A stretch of DNA of 64,000 nt from Acholoe squamosa. Its lineage: Eukaryota > Annelida > Polychaeta > Phyllodocida > Polynoidae. The first letter of the stretch is position 1. Each line of letters starts with the position of its first letter. The position numbers and the translations under genes were made by a program. The DNA is taken from assembly GCA_949317995.1 (NCBI GenBank), contig OX439038.1:70876659-70940658 (forward strand), read 5' to 3'. The notes beneath the pieces are model-generated. The model saw nothing but the letters and a program-made list of their open reading frames with translations. It had not been told where the DNA came from and did no database searches. Below are positions 36,644 to 48,294 of the stretch, piece after piece.

Positions 36644-39600
36644 CTAGTTGGTAATTGGAGCGGAACTCCGTAAGTTACGAAGCCAGGGGTCGAACGTACC
36701 GAGAGGAGGTGCGCCTGTGGCGCCCGCCGCGTGGCTGGCGTGCGGCTAATGAATACCGCTCCGATTTATAATCCATCGGTTAGTCATGCCTCCATTTCCA
36801 CGCGGTGCATCTTGGGATACAGTGCTGATGCGCGGCAAGTTTCGCAGGGAAACTAACGTCAAATTACGGTAAATTTTACTAATTCCTTTTCTACAGCCAG
36901 TTTAACTAATTTAGCCATTAATGTGTATAGTAAGTACAGGTTGATGTACGCTCTAGTACATGTAAAAAATGACTGATTGTCCTTGCAATGGATGGTTTTC
37001 AACGAGATGCTCTGCAACCGTGGGCGATAATATGGCACCTACTCGGCTTAGACCTTTAGACTAAATAAACCACCGCCTTCGGCGCTGGGATAGTGTAAAC
37101 AGCCCACATAGTATGACTACTCCGTAGACACTCTGAGGGAACCTCAGAGACCAAGTGTGTTTGTTGTAGTCTGTTTGGTCAGCCAATCTGGCAGAGTGGC
37201 CATTTCTCACAGAAGTACTTACTGTCAGGTCCAATGCTTCCACCAACACTTCCCTCAATCAATGTATATCCAAAGATTCACAATACACAAAGCACTTGAA
37301 ATACTTGTGATAAGTAATAATCCAGGTGATTTTCAAATCTCCCTCCCTAACTCCAAATCATTGTCGGCCATCTTGAAGCCAGGTGTAGCCACCTAGTGCC
37401 AAAAAGACTACACTATTCTTGGTTGGTTAGCCCTATGATTTTAAGAGCAGGTTAACACCAGTTAGCACCCCAGCATGTTGATAATGGAGGCCATTGAGGT
37501 AGTGATATCTAAGCTCAAGATAAACATGTCAGATTTATTGGATATATCTCATGTTTCAGTCAATATAAGCTGATGTACATGAAAACTACATGTTTTGAAT
37601 AGGAGGGACAATTTCCAGGAACTGACAGTGAGTACTAAGTTCAGACTAGCCATGTGTTTGTGCCACTATAGACTTGTATACATCTTGGATCCTGCCTGCT
37701 CACAGGCAGGTATTTCGGCCTAAGTATGACATAGTGTAAATTCTCTCAATCTTTCAGCGTCATTCCCCCCCCCCTTGAAACTCAACATGACGATCTCTAA
37801 TTTCACTAGGGACCCCAGAAAAAAATGGAATCTATTAGATACCACAGACAGTTGACCAGTTCTTTTGGATCCGATAGAGCTTGAGCAAGGAAATCTAAAT
37901 CTTTTGGAAATCTGTTTCTATCTGTCATAGAACCTGATATATGATGAAATACCGGGTAAATAAATCCCAGGATTTGCTACCCATACATTTCTATTGTAAT
38001 AGAGCTCAGATGTTGTGACCAAAGACATCCAAATTCCAGGGTTTTTCCAAAACACCCTGTAAAACCTAATTTCACTTCTAGTAGTAGTTTTTAAAAAAAA
38101 ATCCAAAAATTCTAGATAGATCCATATATGACCTATTTAATCGAGTAGTCAAATGACCTTTTGACGTTGACCTTTGACCTAGATCTTACTCTCAGAGGTC
38201 ACCAAGCTTCACTTTCAATTAACAAATACCTTTGGGAGCATGTGAGAGCATCATCCGATTTTCTGAAATTTTTTACTGTGCATATTGAAGTCCAACCTAA
38301 CTACAGAGTAGCAGCCAGTAGCATTGAAGGGGGACTGGCATGGCTAAGACGCACCCGCTTTAGCAAGTCACATGACCACCCATTAACCAATCAGGATGCC
38401 AATGTTGAAAATCGCTGTGCTAGCCCCCCTTTAATAACTAGGCCTATATCATTTGGGCATATTCTGAAAATACAATGTTTTTAACAATATCCAAATGTAA
38501 TTTTTTCTCACATGGAAGTAATTGTTTTATATATGGTTGGATAGCCCTTTCTTTTCTCTATACATGACTATTAACATGTAAAAATGTGTTAAAGAGCACT
38601 CCCTCAGAGAACAGGTTTTACAGCAGTGTCTGGGTTGTCTGCCTAGGCCCCCTGCACAGATCTCACTGCAACTCCCTGAGGGACGCCCCTAGCAGATTCT
38701 GGGGTCCCTAATTACACACAGGTTAAAAATTTGTGACATATGACCCACCCCCCATACCCAACCTCCTAAACCAGTACACTCTGCATCCCTGTTTCACTCC
38801 TACACCTTCTATACACCCTGCATCTCACTCAGAAACCCTCCCCCAACCCGCATCTCACTTTTACGCCTTATGCAGACTGCATCTCACTCCGACATTCCCC
38901 CTCGTAGTATTCATTTGTACTTGAACATTCTCTAAACACCCAAACCCAGACCAAAACAATGATTTCTGTCAGCGAGGGTGACGGCAGAACATTCACTGAC
39001 AGTGTAGCATAGGTAAATACTATTATTCTCCAAGAACTACTAGTAAAAGAATGGAAGGACTCATGGAATTTGATTTGAGCTGGCTTCAGCTCTTCATCTG
39101 ACTAGATCGTCACCCAGGCGGCAAGCTAGCTGGGGAGGGGGCAAAACATAATATACATTTACACTGGTGGAGGGGGGGGGGGTCAAAACTAAATTCATCA
39201 TGACACTTCATTCATTCCACACACTTTTTTTTTTGTGGGGATGGGGCATTTTTCAAAATCAGTTCTTTTATCATCTTGGTTTGAGGGAGGGGGGTAGGAA
39301 GAGAGGAAAGGTGGGAAAATATTTGCCCTTTTGCCAAAATACATAGATACATACATAAATACATAGTAGAGAATCTTCGTGCCCCTCTATGATAGCGTGA
39401 TCGCTTTTTTGCTAAAACATGCATATCTTTCATCCAAGATGTGGAGATGGTCATCGATATCGTGTCCGAATCATAGATTTGGAGATATATGCTAATTAAA
39501 TTGGTATGGTTACTCAAAAATTATGGAGAAGATGCCATGTAGATTGCTTTCTAGGGATTCTCAAGATTCGTTTATAAAAACAGACATGCAAAAAAAAAAA

Positions 39601-41205
39601 AAAAAAAATTTGCCCCCCTCTCTGGAGGGTCAAAAGTTCTTTTAACCCATATCGGAGGACCAAAAATCATGTGCGAACGCGCCCTTTTAACCTATAGTAA
39701 AGCCCTGGTTTTTTCGCTGAAAACAGGTGAAATTATTTTGACTCCCCCCTGGTGAAGGGGTTAAAAAAATTCTGACCCCCCCCCCTGGTCAAAGGGTCTA
39801 AAAAATTCCAACCCCCCTGTTAAAAATGATCACTCCCTCATCAGGCTTTATAATGTGTTGGCTGGTGATATTTGTCACAGATCATCTCAGTTTGAAACTC
39901 CTGGGTTTGTTTGCGTACCATGCGAAAAGTCGGTCACGTGGTCATGCCCATATATGGCAGACCCTGTTTAGGTGTATTTCCATGCTTATCAATAATACAA
40001 TACCAAGTAATCACCAAGAAGTAAGATTAGCAGGGACAGGCTAGACATGTTTGCAGGGACACTGTAGGGACATGGTACTGTAGCATTTCTGATATTGAGT
40101 TTTTGCGCACCGTGCGCGAAAGCCCAGAACTCTCACTCCCCCTCATGTTTGGTTCTGTAAACTTCACATTGTACAAATTCTAGAAGGATTCTCGCACTCA
40201 AACTTCATCAGACCTTAGTCACCTACCTATGTGTATGGAAGACGGCACTTGAGTCTTGATACTGTTTAATTTCCTTATATTTTGATGAAATTGAGGAGCA
40301 GAATCTACACTTGGCTGAAAACACCTTGGCCATGACCACCTAGTGTCAGAACTGAGAACTTGTTATTTTTAATGCTGATGGGGCCCTGTGCCGCAATCAC
40401 TTGTTGATTTTAATTAGATAATGACAAATGTGGCTTTTAGGATGGAAATTATGGGGATGCCTACTTAATATAATTTTATCTTAGAGATCTATCCCAGTTT
40501 AGTCCAAGTTTGAGGCTGTTTTAGGGCTCCAGGCCTGCTTACAAATTTATTTTCATTGTCATGTGGGTGGCACAGACGTACACGATGCGGATCTGTCCAA
40601 ATTAACGAATCCCGTCACTAGACCGCCACACATGTTTTCTGATTGCGACAAGAATTAGATTTAGAAGTCACCAGTTAACTTTTGTTATGTTTGAGGGACT
40701 CTGAACCAGTAACCTAGTGAACTTTGCCAGTTTGGCCTGCTTTATTATCCCTTATCAAAACAAACCAGTTTTCTCTAAAATACAGCTTTGGTGTTTTAGG
40801 CCATATAATTTAAATTATCGGATCCCCTAGGTCAGACCTTTAGTCATATCATGCATTTATTCTAAACTTTATTATAAACCAATGCATTTTGAGCCAGAAT
40901 GGGAGCTAGATCTTTCCTTAGAATTGGTGGGAAATGGCCATTTTGCCTCCAGCCCCATATGGCCCGTAGGAAAATCTCCGTTTTTGGCTCTAAATGGTCA
41001 GTTTAAGACTTTCAGATACTTGTCTCCCACTAATTTATTAATTTAGATTCCTTTGCCGATACTTAGAAATTGTGAAATTAAGCCCTTTTTATTATTTTGG
41101 GGTTTTCTGTGCTTTTGCCACCAAATAGCCTCAAAAATACCAGCCTGTGATTGGCTGAAACCAGTCAGCTGACCAGCAACCAGCAGCCAGCACAGCCCTG
41201 GGCTG

Positions 41206-41213
41206 TATATAAG
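41206..41213 (+). promoter_or_regulatory. TATA-box-like motif in a repeat-rich region
   Basis: TATATAAG at 41206-41213, within GC-richer sequence and followed about 70-250 bp later by repeated TTTAGTCCAGGT/CCTGTTCCC phrases. It could be the promoter of an LTR or other retroelement; no element ends or enzyme ORFs were found. Confidence 0.25.
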
Positions 41214-42194
41214 CAGCAGATGTGAGCTGCTCAGACAGAACCTCCCAGGCTCTCACACTGCAAGGACCTACCCTACCCAGGGACAATTTTATTCTAGGTC
41301 TTCAGTCCTTCAAGGTCACCACCAACAGGAACCTGTCCTTTGTAGGGACATCTTTAGTCCAGGTTCCTGTTCCCAAATTTCTTCAATCTCCAACAGGACC
41401 TGCCCTAACCAGGGGTCTCATCTTTAGTCCAGGTCCTGTTCCCTCATAGAACCTGCCCCTAATTTGGACTGGGGATCAACTTTAGTCCAGGTTGTCTATG
41501 CCATTTATTTTCCAGGCCATAAGACATTTTGAAGACTCCATGGGCGTACCTTTAATAACTTAATTCAGTCATAGACACTTTATTAACTCGAAAAGCGAGT
41601 TATAAGAGCCGGGTAAAAAACAAGGTTTTCAGTGCCTCAGTAAAGGTGGGGAAAAAAGGGAGGGGCAGGATTTCAAATTTGCAAATACACTGTTAAATGA
41701 TGCAATAAACTTCACAATTTGTACATGGAATTGAAGCTTACAATATCTATTTTATGATATTTTATCCATTCACAACATCAATGACATCAAGTCATTCACA
41801 GTCTATTTAAGATGCTTTTGGGACCCAGTGCTGCGCCTATGGGATGTTGATCCATGGATTAACATTACCGCCTTTTTACACTGAGGTAGTGCGAATGGCT
41901 ACTGGGGGTGCAGATATATGTAAATGCGGTTCAAAGGCAGGCTGGTGGTGCGGATAGTTCCCTGTTGTACAAATGTACAAAGCACATATCATTGTAGTGG
42001 TGACTGACAATGATTTTATTCTCTAAACCTCATTGAGGTACATGAGAGATAAATGAGATGCATAGCTCCATATATAGTCTCACATATCCTTCGTGTTTCC
42101 TTAACTACAAAACTCATGTTTTTAAAAAAGCTAAGGCATGACCAAACAAAGAAAATAATTCAGCTTTTCAAGTTACCTGCAATGCACATTCCAA

Positions 42195-42400
42195 ATTCTG
42201 GTAGTCTACCCAAGCGGCTACACCTTTATTAAGTGACATTTATTCCGAAAGATAGCCTACCCAAGTGGCTATGCCTTTAGTATGAGACATTTATTCCAAG
42301 AGATAGCCTACCCAAGCGGCTATCCCTTTATTAAAGAATTCTCATAATTCTTCTAAATTGGCAGCCTACCTGCGCAGCTGCCCTTCATTATTAAGTCACT
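42195..42400. repeat. about 50-bp tandem repeat, four units
   Basis: Units carry AGCCTACCCAAGCGGCTA followed by CCTTTATTAAGTGACATTTA-like sequence; the fourth unit is diverged. Confidence 0.7.
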
Positions 42401-43214
42401 ATTTAACTGTTAACTTTAAGCACTCAATCATTTATCCATTCACAACATCAATGCCATATCTGTACATTTTCATCACACAATTTATCTATTAAAGAGTTGA
42501 ACTGTATTTGAATTGTTGTCATCTGTTCCTGCTAGTGTTAATACCATCCAGTGGTCCGAACCCTATAAGTTACGAGTCACATTTAGAAACCAACTAGGAC
42601 ACAACGAGAAGTACCGCTACAGTACCATCGTTCCTTTCAAATGGTACCATCATTCCACAGGAGTGGGAAGTGGTACTATCGTTCCCGTGGTACCATCTTT
42701 CCAGTAGCCAAACAAACTGTGAATACTGCCCCATATCTAGGCTATCATTGGTACGAACGAAAACCAACCAATGTTAGGTGAAAGTTGTATGAATCCTGTT
42801 GCAACTGATAAGTCCACCATTGAAAGGAGGTGAATGCTCACGCAGTGCTCCTGTAGAGAGTGTGCTAAGCTGGGGTGCGTTGCATACGCAGTGAGAAAAT
42901 ATGTTCACTGGTGTGTCAGTGTGCTAAGCTGGTATGATCATATGTACAGGGATCAGTTGGCAGGTCAATCGGCCTTGTGCCCGCAACAGTGGTCCTATTT
43001 GCATTTCACTATGAATGTTATTATTGGAACAGGCTCTAGCCTGTTCCATTGCACTCACATGGGACGTCGATTGCACACGGAATCGGACAGTCCAACTTCC
43101 CATGAGTCGACCTGTGCTATTGTATCAGTAAATAGCACTAATAGCACTGACTAACTGCTGATAGATGGGCGATTTATGTCAGTTTACCACAGCCCAGTGC
43201 TTCCCCAGGACGCA

Positions 43215-44092
43215 CGGCTGGGTAAACTGCCATAAATCGACCATCTATCAGCAGCGGGATCACCAGTTAGTCAGTGATAGACTAATTGCTGAAAAATAGT
43301 GCACAAGTACTGACTGATTTGGCTCATTGCTGACAAATATTATTTACTCACAATCTGTCAGCAAATAGTCAATATATATAACAGAGAAATAACCATTGAT
43401 TCAATTGTGCATCTTGCCTTGACTGGTATTTGTTAAAATATATCAGTGGGGGTGTGGATGGGGGGTCCCCCATGTCACATGTCGATTTTAAAAAATGGTC
43501 ATGGCACTTGTCACTTAAATCCCCATGTCCCATGTCACCTCTAAGAGCCTATCATGTCCCATGTCGAATTTAAGAAAGCACCTATGTCATGTCACTAATT
43601 GTTTTGCCTCATGTCTAGACTAAGTGTTGTTATGAAATTAAGCGAAATAAAATTTTGAGGAAGGAATGGATTGAAATATAGGCTTTTTTTGGACGCCGGG
43701 ACAGATGCCAGTCCAGGCACTGGCAGAGAGGTCCAAGAACTGGCATGCTACGCTCTTAGAGGTGACATGGGACATGGGGATTTAAGTGACAAGTGCCATG
43801 ACCATTTTTTAAAATCGACATGTGACATGGGGGACCCCCCATCCACACCCCCAGGCCCCACTGATATATTTTGACAAATAGCAGTCAAGGCAAGATGCAC
43901 AATTGAATCAATGGCTATTTCTCTGTTATATATATTGACTATTTGCTGACAGATTGTGAGTAAATAATATTTGTCAGCAATGAGCCAAATCAGTCAGTAC
44001 TTGTGCACTATTTGTCAGCAATTAGTCTATCACTGACTAACTGGTGATCCCGCTGCTGATAGATGGTCGATTTATGGCAGTTTACCCAGCCG
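43215..44092. repeat. long near-perfect inverted repeat (hairpin)
   Basis: Arms 43215-43548 and 43752-44092, about 335 bp each and almost identical apart from a 7-bp insertion in the right arm and scattered changes. The spacer is 203 bp. Each arm includes GTCAGCAAATAGTCA phrases found in the array at 45.8-47 kb, and a GGGGGGTCCCCC palindrome. Confidence 0.93.
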
Positions 44093-44114
44093 GACGCAGG
44101 ACGCATTGACCGTG

Positions 44115-44440
44115 CGTCCCCGTCTTTAATTGGCTGACGGAGTGGCGTGATCCGTCACCCTCATGCATACTCGCCGTTTGATTGGCTGTTGGTAGTGGCC
44201 TGATCCAGTTTCTTCGCGCCAAAAGCCACGTGTTCGCTGGTACCGCTGGTATTGCTACAGTAGCTGCAGCACCAGCAAAAGTGTTTACAGCGTCCCCGTC
44301 TTTAATTGGCTGACGGAGTGGCGTGATCCGTCACCCTGGTGCATACTCACCATTTGATTGGCTGTTGGTAGTGGCCTGACCCAGTTTTTTCGCGCCAGAA
44401 GCCACGTGTTCGCTGGTACTGCTGCAGCACCAGCAAAAGT
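44115..44440 (+). promoter_or_regulatory. tandemly duplicated promoter-like module
   Basis: Two copies (about 44115-44281 and 44291-44440) of a CpG-rich module. Each copy has two ATTGGCT elements (inverted CCAAT, NF-Y type), an E2F-like TTCGCGCC and a CACGTG E-box in the same order. The copies differ by a few substitutions and a short deletion in the second. They precede the ORF at 44458. The reading as a promoter is inference from motif content. Confidence 0.35.
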
Positions 44441-44457
44441 GCTGTTTGTTTACAATG

Positions 44458-44868
44458 CAGCGATGTGTCCGTTTTTTTGGCCCAAATGTGATGTTATTTG
44501 AAAGAAATCTTGCTTTATTGTCGCAGTACACATGGATTATTATCACAACTCGTCCTTGTTTGCCGCATGGTACCGAGAAATTGCAGGAAATTGTTCGATT
44601 TGAACAAATCATGACACTGCCTGCTGCGCGGCCCCATTGGTGGTCCGAGAACAGGTCTGTATCATTCTTTCATGAATACCCTCAAAACATCGCTGTAGAG
44701 GCCAAAAATGCTGGGGAAAGGCCAAAAAGGCCTGAAGACAGAGAGACATCGTTGGGCGATAATAGGGTTCCGAGAGAAAAACGATTTTCCAGAGGAGTCC
44801 ATAGCTGTTTGAATTTTTTTCCTACGACGATTTGGTGGAAAGTTATGGCCATTTTTGTGATGTCATAG
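44458..44868 (+). CDS. unrecognised small ORF downstream of promoter-like repeats
   Basis: About 136 codons from ATGCAGCGATGTGTCCG (an in-frame ATG lies four codons earlier at 44446). No motif is recognised; composition is mixed, without repeats, with a charged middle (NAGERPKRPEDRETSLGDN). Just upstream stand two copies of a module with ATTGG (inverted CCAAT) boxes, a CACGTG and an E2F-like TTCGCGCC. An AATAAA lies at about 44911. The ORF is enclosed by inverted repeats, so it may be transposon cargo or chance. Coding status is unproven. Confidence 0.25.
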   Translation, partial: QRCVRFFGPNVMLFERNLALLSQYTWIIITTRPCLPHGTEKLQEIVRFEQIMTLPAARPHWWSENRSVSFFHEYPQNIAVEAKNAGERPKRPEDRETSLGDNRVPREKRFSRGVHSCLNFFPTTIWWKVMAIFVMS

Positions 44869-45779
44869 CTTTAAAACATTGATAACTTTGTCCCCATTGT
44901 GCAGATCTGAAAATAAAGACCGCCATGACGTTCGCCAGCTCGAGCTACCCTTTATCTATAGGTCACACTATGGGAAACTCCTATTATTAAGGGAGATACG
45001 ATTTATTTTGTAAAACTGCCAGTTCTTGGACTTCTCTGCCAGTGCCTGGACTGGCGTCTGCCCCCGCGTCCCAAAAAAGCCTATATTTCGATCCATTCCT
45101 TCCTCAAACCTGCCCTTTTTCGCCGGTGACACTTAAAACAGATAGGTTTTGGCAGGAGGTAGGGCGCAGGTGGACCGGCCCAGGCCGAAAAGGCCGCTAG
45201 TTAAAAAATTTATTTCGCTTATTCTTTTCCGAAACAAATTTTTTAGGGGGGCATGTTCTTTAGGGGGACGAAACACCCCAGATTGATACCGAACATTCCA
45301 TATCCGCGCATATTATTTGCATAATTAGCATAATTATGCAGTATCTTGGTACTCTTCAATATAATATAGATATGTTCCATTGGTCCCTAATAGAATTCAT
45401 ATGCTTGCAAGTATAAACTACTGACTGCACCTAGTGACTAGTGGAATCTGAACAGTAGAAAAGAAAGACCCCTCCTCTACCTTTGTATAGCATCAAACAA
45501 GTTGTTCAATGGAGGCAGCCATTGCTTGATCAGATGCTTAAACCTTTTAGATCCAAATGCTAGTTACCAGTGCATTATCACTGTTAATAAGCTTTACACA
45601 TCAATACCTGCGCAAGCCCTGTTTGCACTGAATGGATATCTTTCCATTTCTCCATTCTCTGGTGTTTGATTGAAAATGTTGACGTCATTCTGTGTTTTAA
45701 TTTGTGTTTTAATCTGTGTTTTTATGGTACATGTATTGAGTTTAGGGCTATAAAAGGTTAGTGTTAGTGCTATGGTATG

Positions 45780-47010
45780 ATAGTAATTACTCACTATTTG
45801 TCAGCGGTTAATCAATATAATTTTTATGTTAGTAATTACTCACTATTTGTTAGCAATTAGTCGAAATATGTCAGTATTTACTCACAATTTGTCAGCAATT
45901 AGTCAGTATACACCTAGTGACTAAGTATTGACATTAAAAAGATTAATGGCATTTTAATCATTTGTGCATCGTGCCCAGATTGATATGATGCACTCACTTT
46001 TTGTCAGTAATTAGTCAAAATATGTCAGAAATAATGCACGATTTGTCAGCAATTAGTCAATATATGTCAGTAATTACTCACTATTTGTCAGCAATTAGTC
46101 AATATATGTCAGTACTTAGTCATTGAATATCAGCAATTATCAATACATGTCATTTACTCACAATCTGTCAGCATTTTGGTCAATACATAACAGAGAAATA
46201 GCCATTGATTCAATTGTGCATCCTGTCTTGACTGGTATTTGTCAAAATATGTCAGTATCTATGGACTATTTGTCAGCAATTAGTTAATATATGTTAGTTT
46301 GTTCACTATTCGTCAGCAATTAGTCAATACATGGTAGTAGTTACTTACATTTTATCAGTATTTAGTCAATATATGTTAGTAATTGCTCACTATTTGTCAG
46401 CAATTAGTCTATATGTTAGTATTTGCTCACTATTTGTCAGCAATTATTCAATATATATTAGTAATGACTCACTATTTGTCAGCAAATAGTCAATATATGA
46501 CAGTATTTAATCACTATTTGTCAGCAATCAGTCAATATATGCCAGTACTTAGTCGTTATATAACAACACTTAGTCCATATATGTCAGTAATTACTCAAAA
46601 TTTGTCAGATATTAGTCAATATATGTCAGTAATTACTCACAATTTGGCAGCAATTAGTCAATATGTCAGTATTTACTCACATTTTGTCGGCAATAAGTCA
46701 ATGTACCGGTGTGTCAGTACTTTGTTATTCCTACACTGTAAAAAATGTGTGTTGAACTTACACTGTCTTGTTAAAATGTCAGTGCCTAATCATTATTTGT
46801 TGGCAATTAGTCAAAATATATCAGTAATTAGTCACTATTTGTCAGCAAATAGTCATAATATGTCAGTAATAGTCACTGTTTTTCAGCACTTAGTTAAAAC
46901 ATGTCAGTACTTAGTCACTATTTGTCAGCAATTAGCCAAAATATATCACTACTTAGTCACTATTTGTCAGTAACTAATCAAAATATGTCAGTAGCTCCAT
47001 ACTATCACTG
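45780..47010. repeat. GTCAGCAATTAGTCA tandem array
   Basis: About 1.2 kb of alternating phrases ATATGTCAGTAATTACTCAC and TATTTGTCAGCAATTAGTCA, with a rough period of 40 bp and much drift. Near 46190-46235 it holds a stretch (CATTGATTCAATTGTGCATC) also found in both arms of the hairpin at 43.2-44.1 kb. The 196-codon open frame here has the repeat period and is not a gene. Confidence 0.9.
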
Positions 47011-47335
47011 ACCACTTGTCAATAGACAGTTGACGTTTGACATTGAAGCCTGTTCCTTAGGACTGAGTCCTTCACCTGTGACATTTTTAATGAGACTGAC
47101 TGTGAAACAGTGACAATTCTAACATTCTTATTGAAACGTTACCTCAAGCCGACGCAACGGCAGTCGCTGACGCCCAGTGACGAGCTGAGCCTGAGTTGTT
47201 AGGGTGTCGTATACGGAATCTGGTCCATGCAAAATCGCCGAAGTTCAATTATTTCTAAAATCCCACTTTGCCCAAATCCTAGTTCTAAGGCGTAGGGACA
47301 GTATCATTAGGGTTAGGTATTAATCAAATTCTATT

Positions 47336-47698
47336 AGATCCTGGAGGATATTATCATGGTTCCGTTCCTTTATTTATAAAAAATACTTTGCTTCGAGGCT
47401 ATGATAGACTTATCACTCTTCAAGCAGATAACTGTACCTGTTAGCATTGGATTACAGCTTAAGGTGTCTGTTTGGAGAATGACCAACCAGATTTCGCATG
47501 GACCAGATTTCGCATGACAGATCCTGGAGGATGTTATCATGGTTCTGTTCCTTGATTTATAAAAAATACTTTGCTTCGAGGCTATGATAGACTTATCACT
47601 CTTCAAGCAGATAACTGTACCTGTTAGCATTGGATTACAGCTTAAGGAGTCTGGAGAATGACCAACCAGATTCCGCATGGACCAGATTTCGCATGCGA
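47336..47698. repeat. about 180-bp tandem duplication
   Basis: 47336-47518 and 47519-47698 are near-identical direct copies (GGATATTATCATGGTTCCGT vs the same with two changes). Confidence 0.88.
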
Positions 47699-47826
47699 CA
47701 GGGGCACACATCCAATCTAACAATGCCAGGAAGGGGCCATCCAAAAGTTTCGGGCACAAATGACCTATACTGGAGGGGAGGAGGGGGGGGGGATCAGGTC
47801 CAGCATGACGGGATTGATTTCCCATA

Positions 47827-48184
47827 CCGTATTCGACATAATTAGCGCACTGTGCACTTAAAAAATCTCAAAAATATTGCTCCAGTAGTCAAGAGTTTAG
47901 ATGGGCTTCAAAAACAGATACAGGGATGTAAGTCTTCAGGTTTTATCAGGATTTCCTGATTTCTGAAATTTTTGACTGATGTTTATTTTCCTTATACAAG
48001 TGGTAAAGAGGGTTGTTTGGAAGAATAGAAAGCTTTTATATCAAGTAAATGTATGGCTTCCTGATTTTTGCCCATTCCTGACTTACATCCCTGCAGATAA
48101 TATTGGGTCTTTTACAGTCTAAAATGTAACCAAAATGAGGGTGTGTGCTTATTGGGGTATGTGTGCGTATTGCGTTTAATACGG
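47827..48184. mobile_element. CCGTATTCGAC element with TA target, nested
   Basis: Ends CCGTATTCGACATAATTAGC and TTGCGTTTAATACGG, TA on both sides. The uninterrupted sequence at about 17093-17110 (CCATATACCTTCAGCATTG) gives the empty site. It carries its own nested insertion (47921-48093). Confidence 0.78.
47921..48093. mobile_element. CAGGGATG element, copy 3 (173 bp), doubly nested
   Basis: Ends CAGGGATGTAAGTCTTCAGG and GACTTACATCCCTG, flanked by CAGATA on both sides. Same length as 18587-18759 but opposite orientation. Confidence 0.87.
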
Positions 48185-48294
48185 TATACCTTCAGCATTG
48201 CAAAATTATTCTGAAAAGAAAAATGTAAACTTTGTTTTCTTGATGTATTGATTCAACATTGTACTTACTTTTTGATTCTGCATATTATTTCCAG

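Larger units (their letters stand above)
43657..45112. mobile_element. possible larger element bounded by about 88-bp inverted repeats
   Basis: 43657-43745, in the spacer of the hairpin, reappears inverted at about 45025-45112 (both with GGAAGGAATGGAT, CCAGTCCAGGCACTGGCAGA and GTCCAAGAACTGGCA). Between them lie the right hairpin arm, the duplicated promoter-like module and the ORF at 44458. No superfamily is recognised. Confidence 0.5.
47752..48215. mobile_element. GACGTCA-family element, interrupted
   Basis: Left part (GGCACAAATGACC through GGATTGATTTCCCATA) and right part (TATACCTTCAGCATTGCAAA) together match the interior of 17021-17199, split by the element 47827-48184. The right end is degraded. 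Confidence 0.6.
34222..48294. other. Piezo to TMEM276-like intergenic region
   Basis: No conserved gene recognised. Contains a Harbinger-like element (35094-35420), a 132-bp element (36512-36643), tandem repeats at 42195-42400, the long hairpin (43215-44092), an unrecognised ORF and a tandem array (45780-47010). 37-41 kb is mostly unremarkable; 39590-39837 looks like a left-truncated GGGAGTG-family copy. Confidence 0.6.

Noticed and set aside
46383..46973. 196-codon open frame
   Set aside because: It follows the tandem array's own period (HYLSAISQYM-like phrases); no start context or conserved domain.
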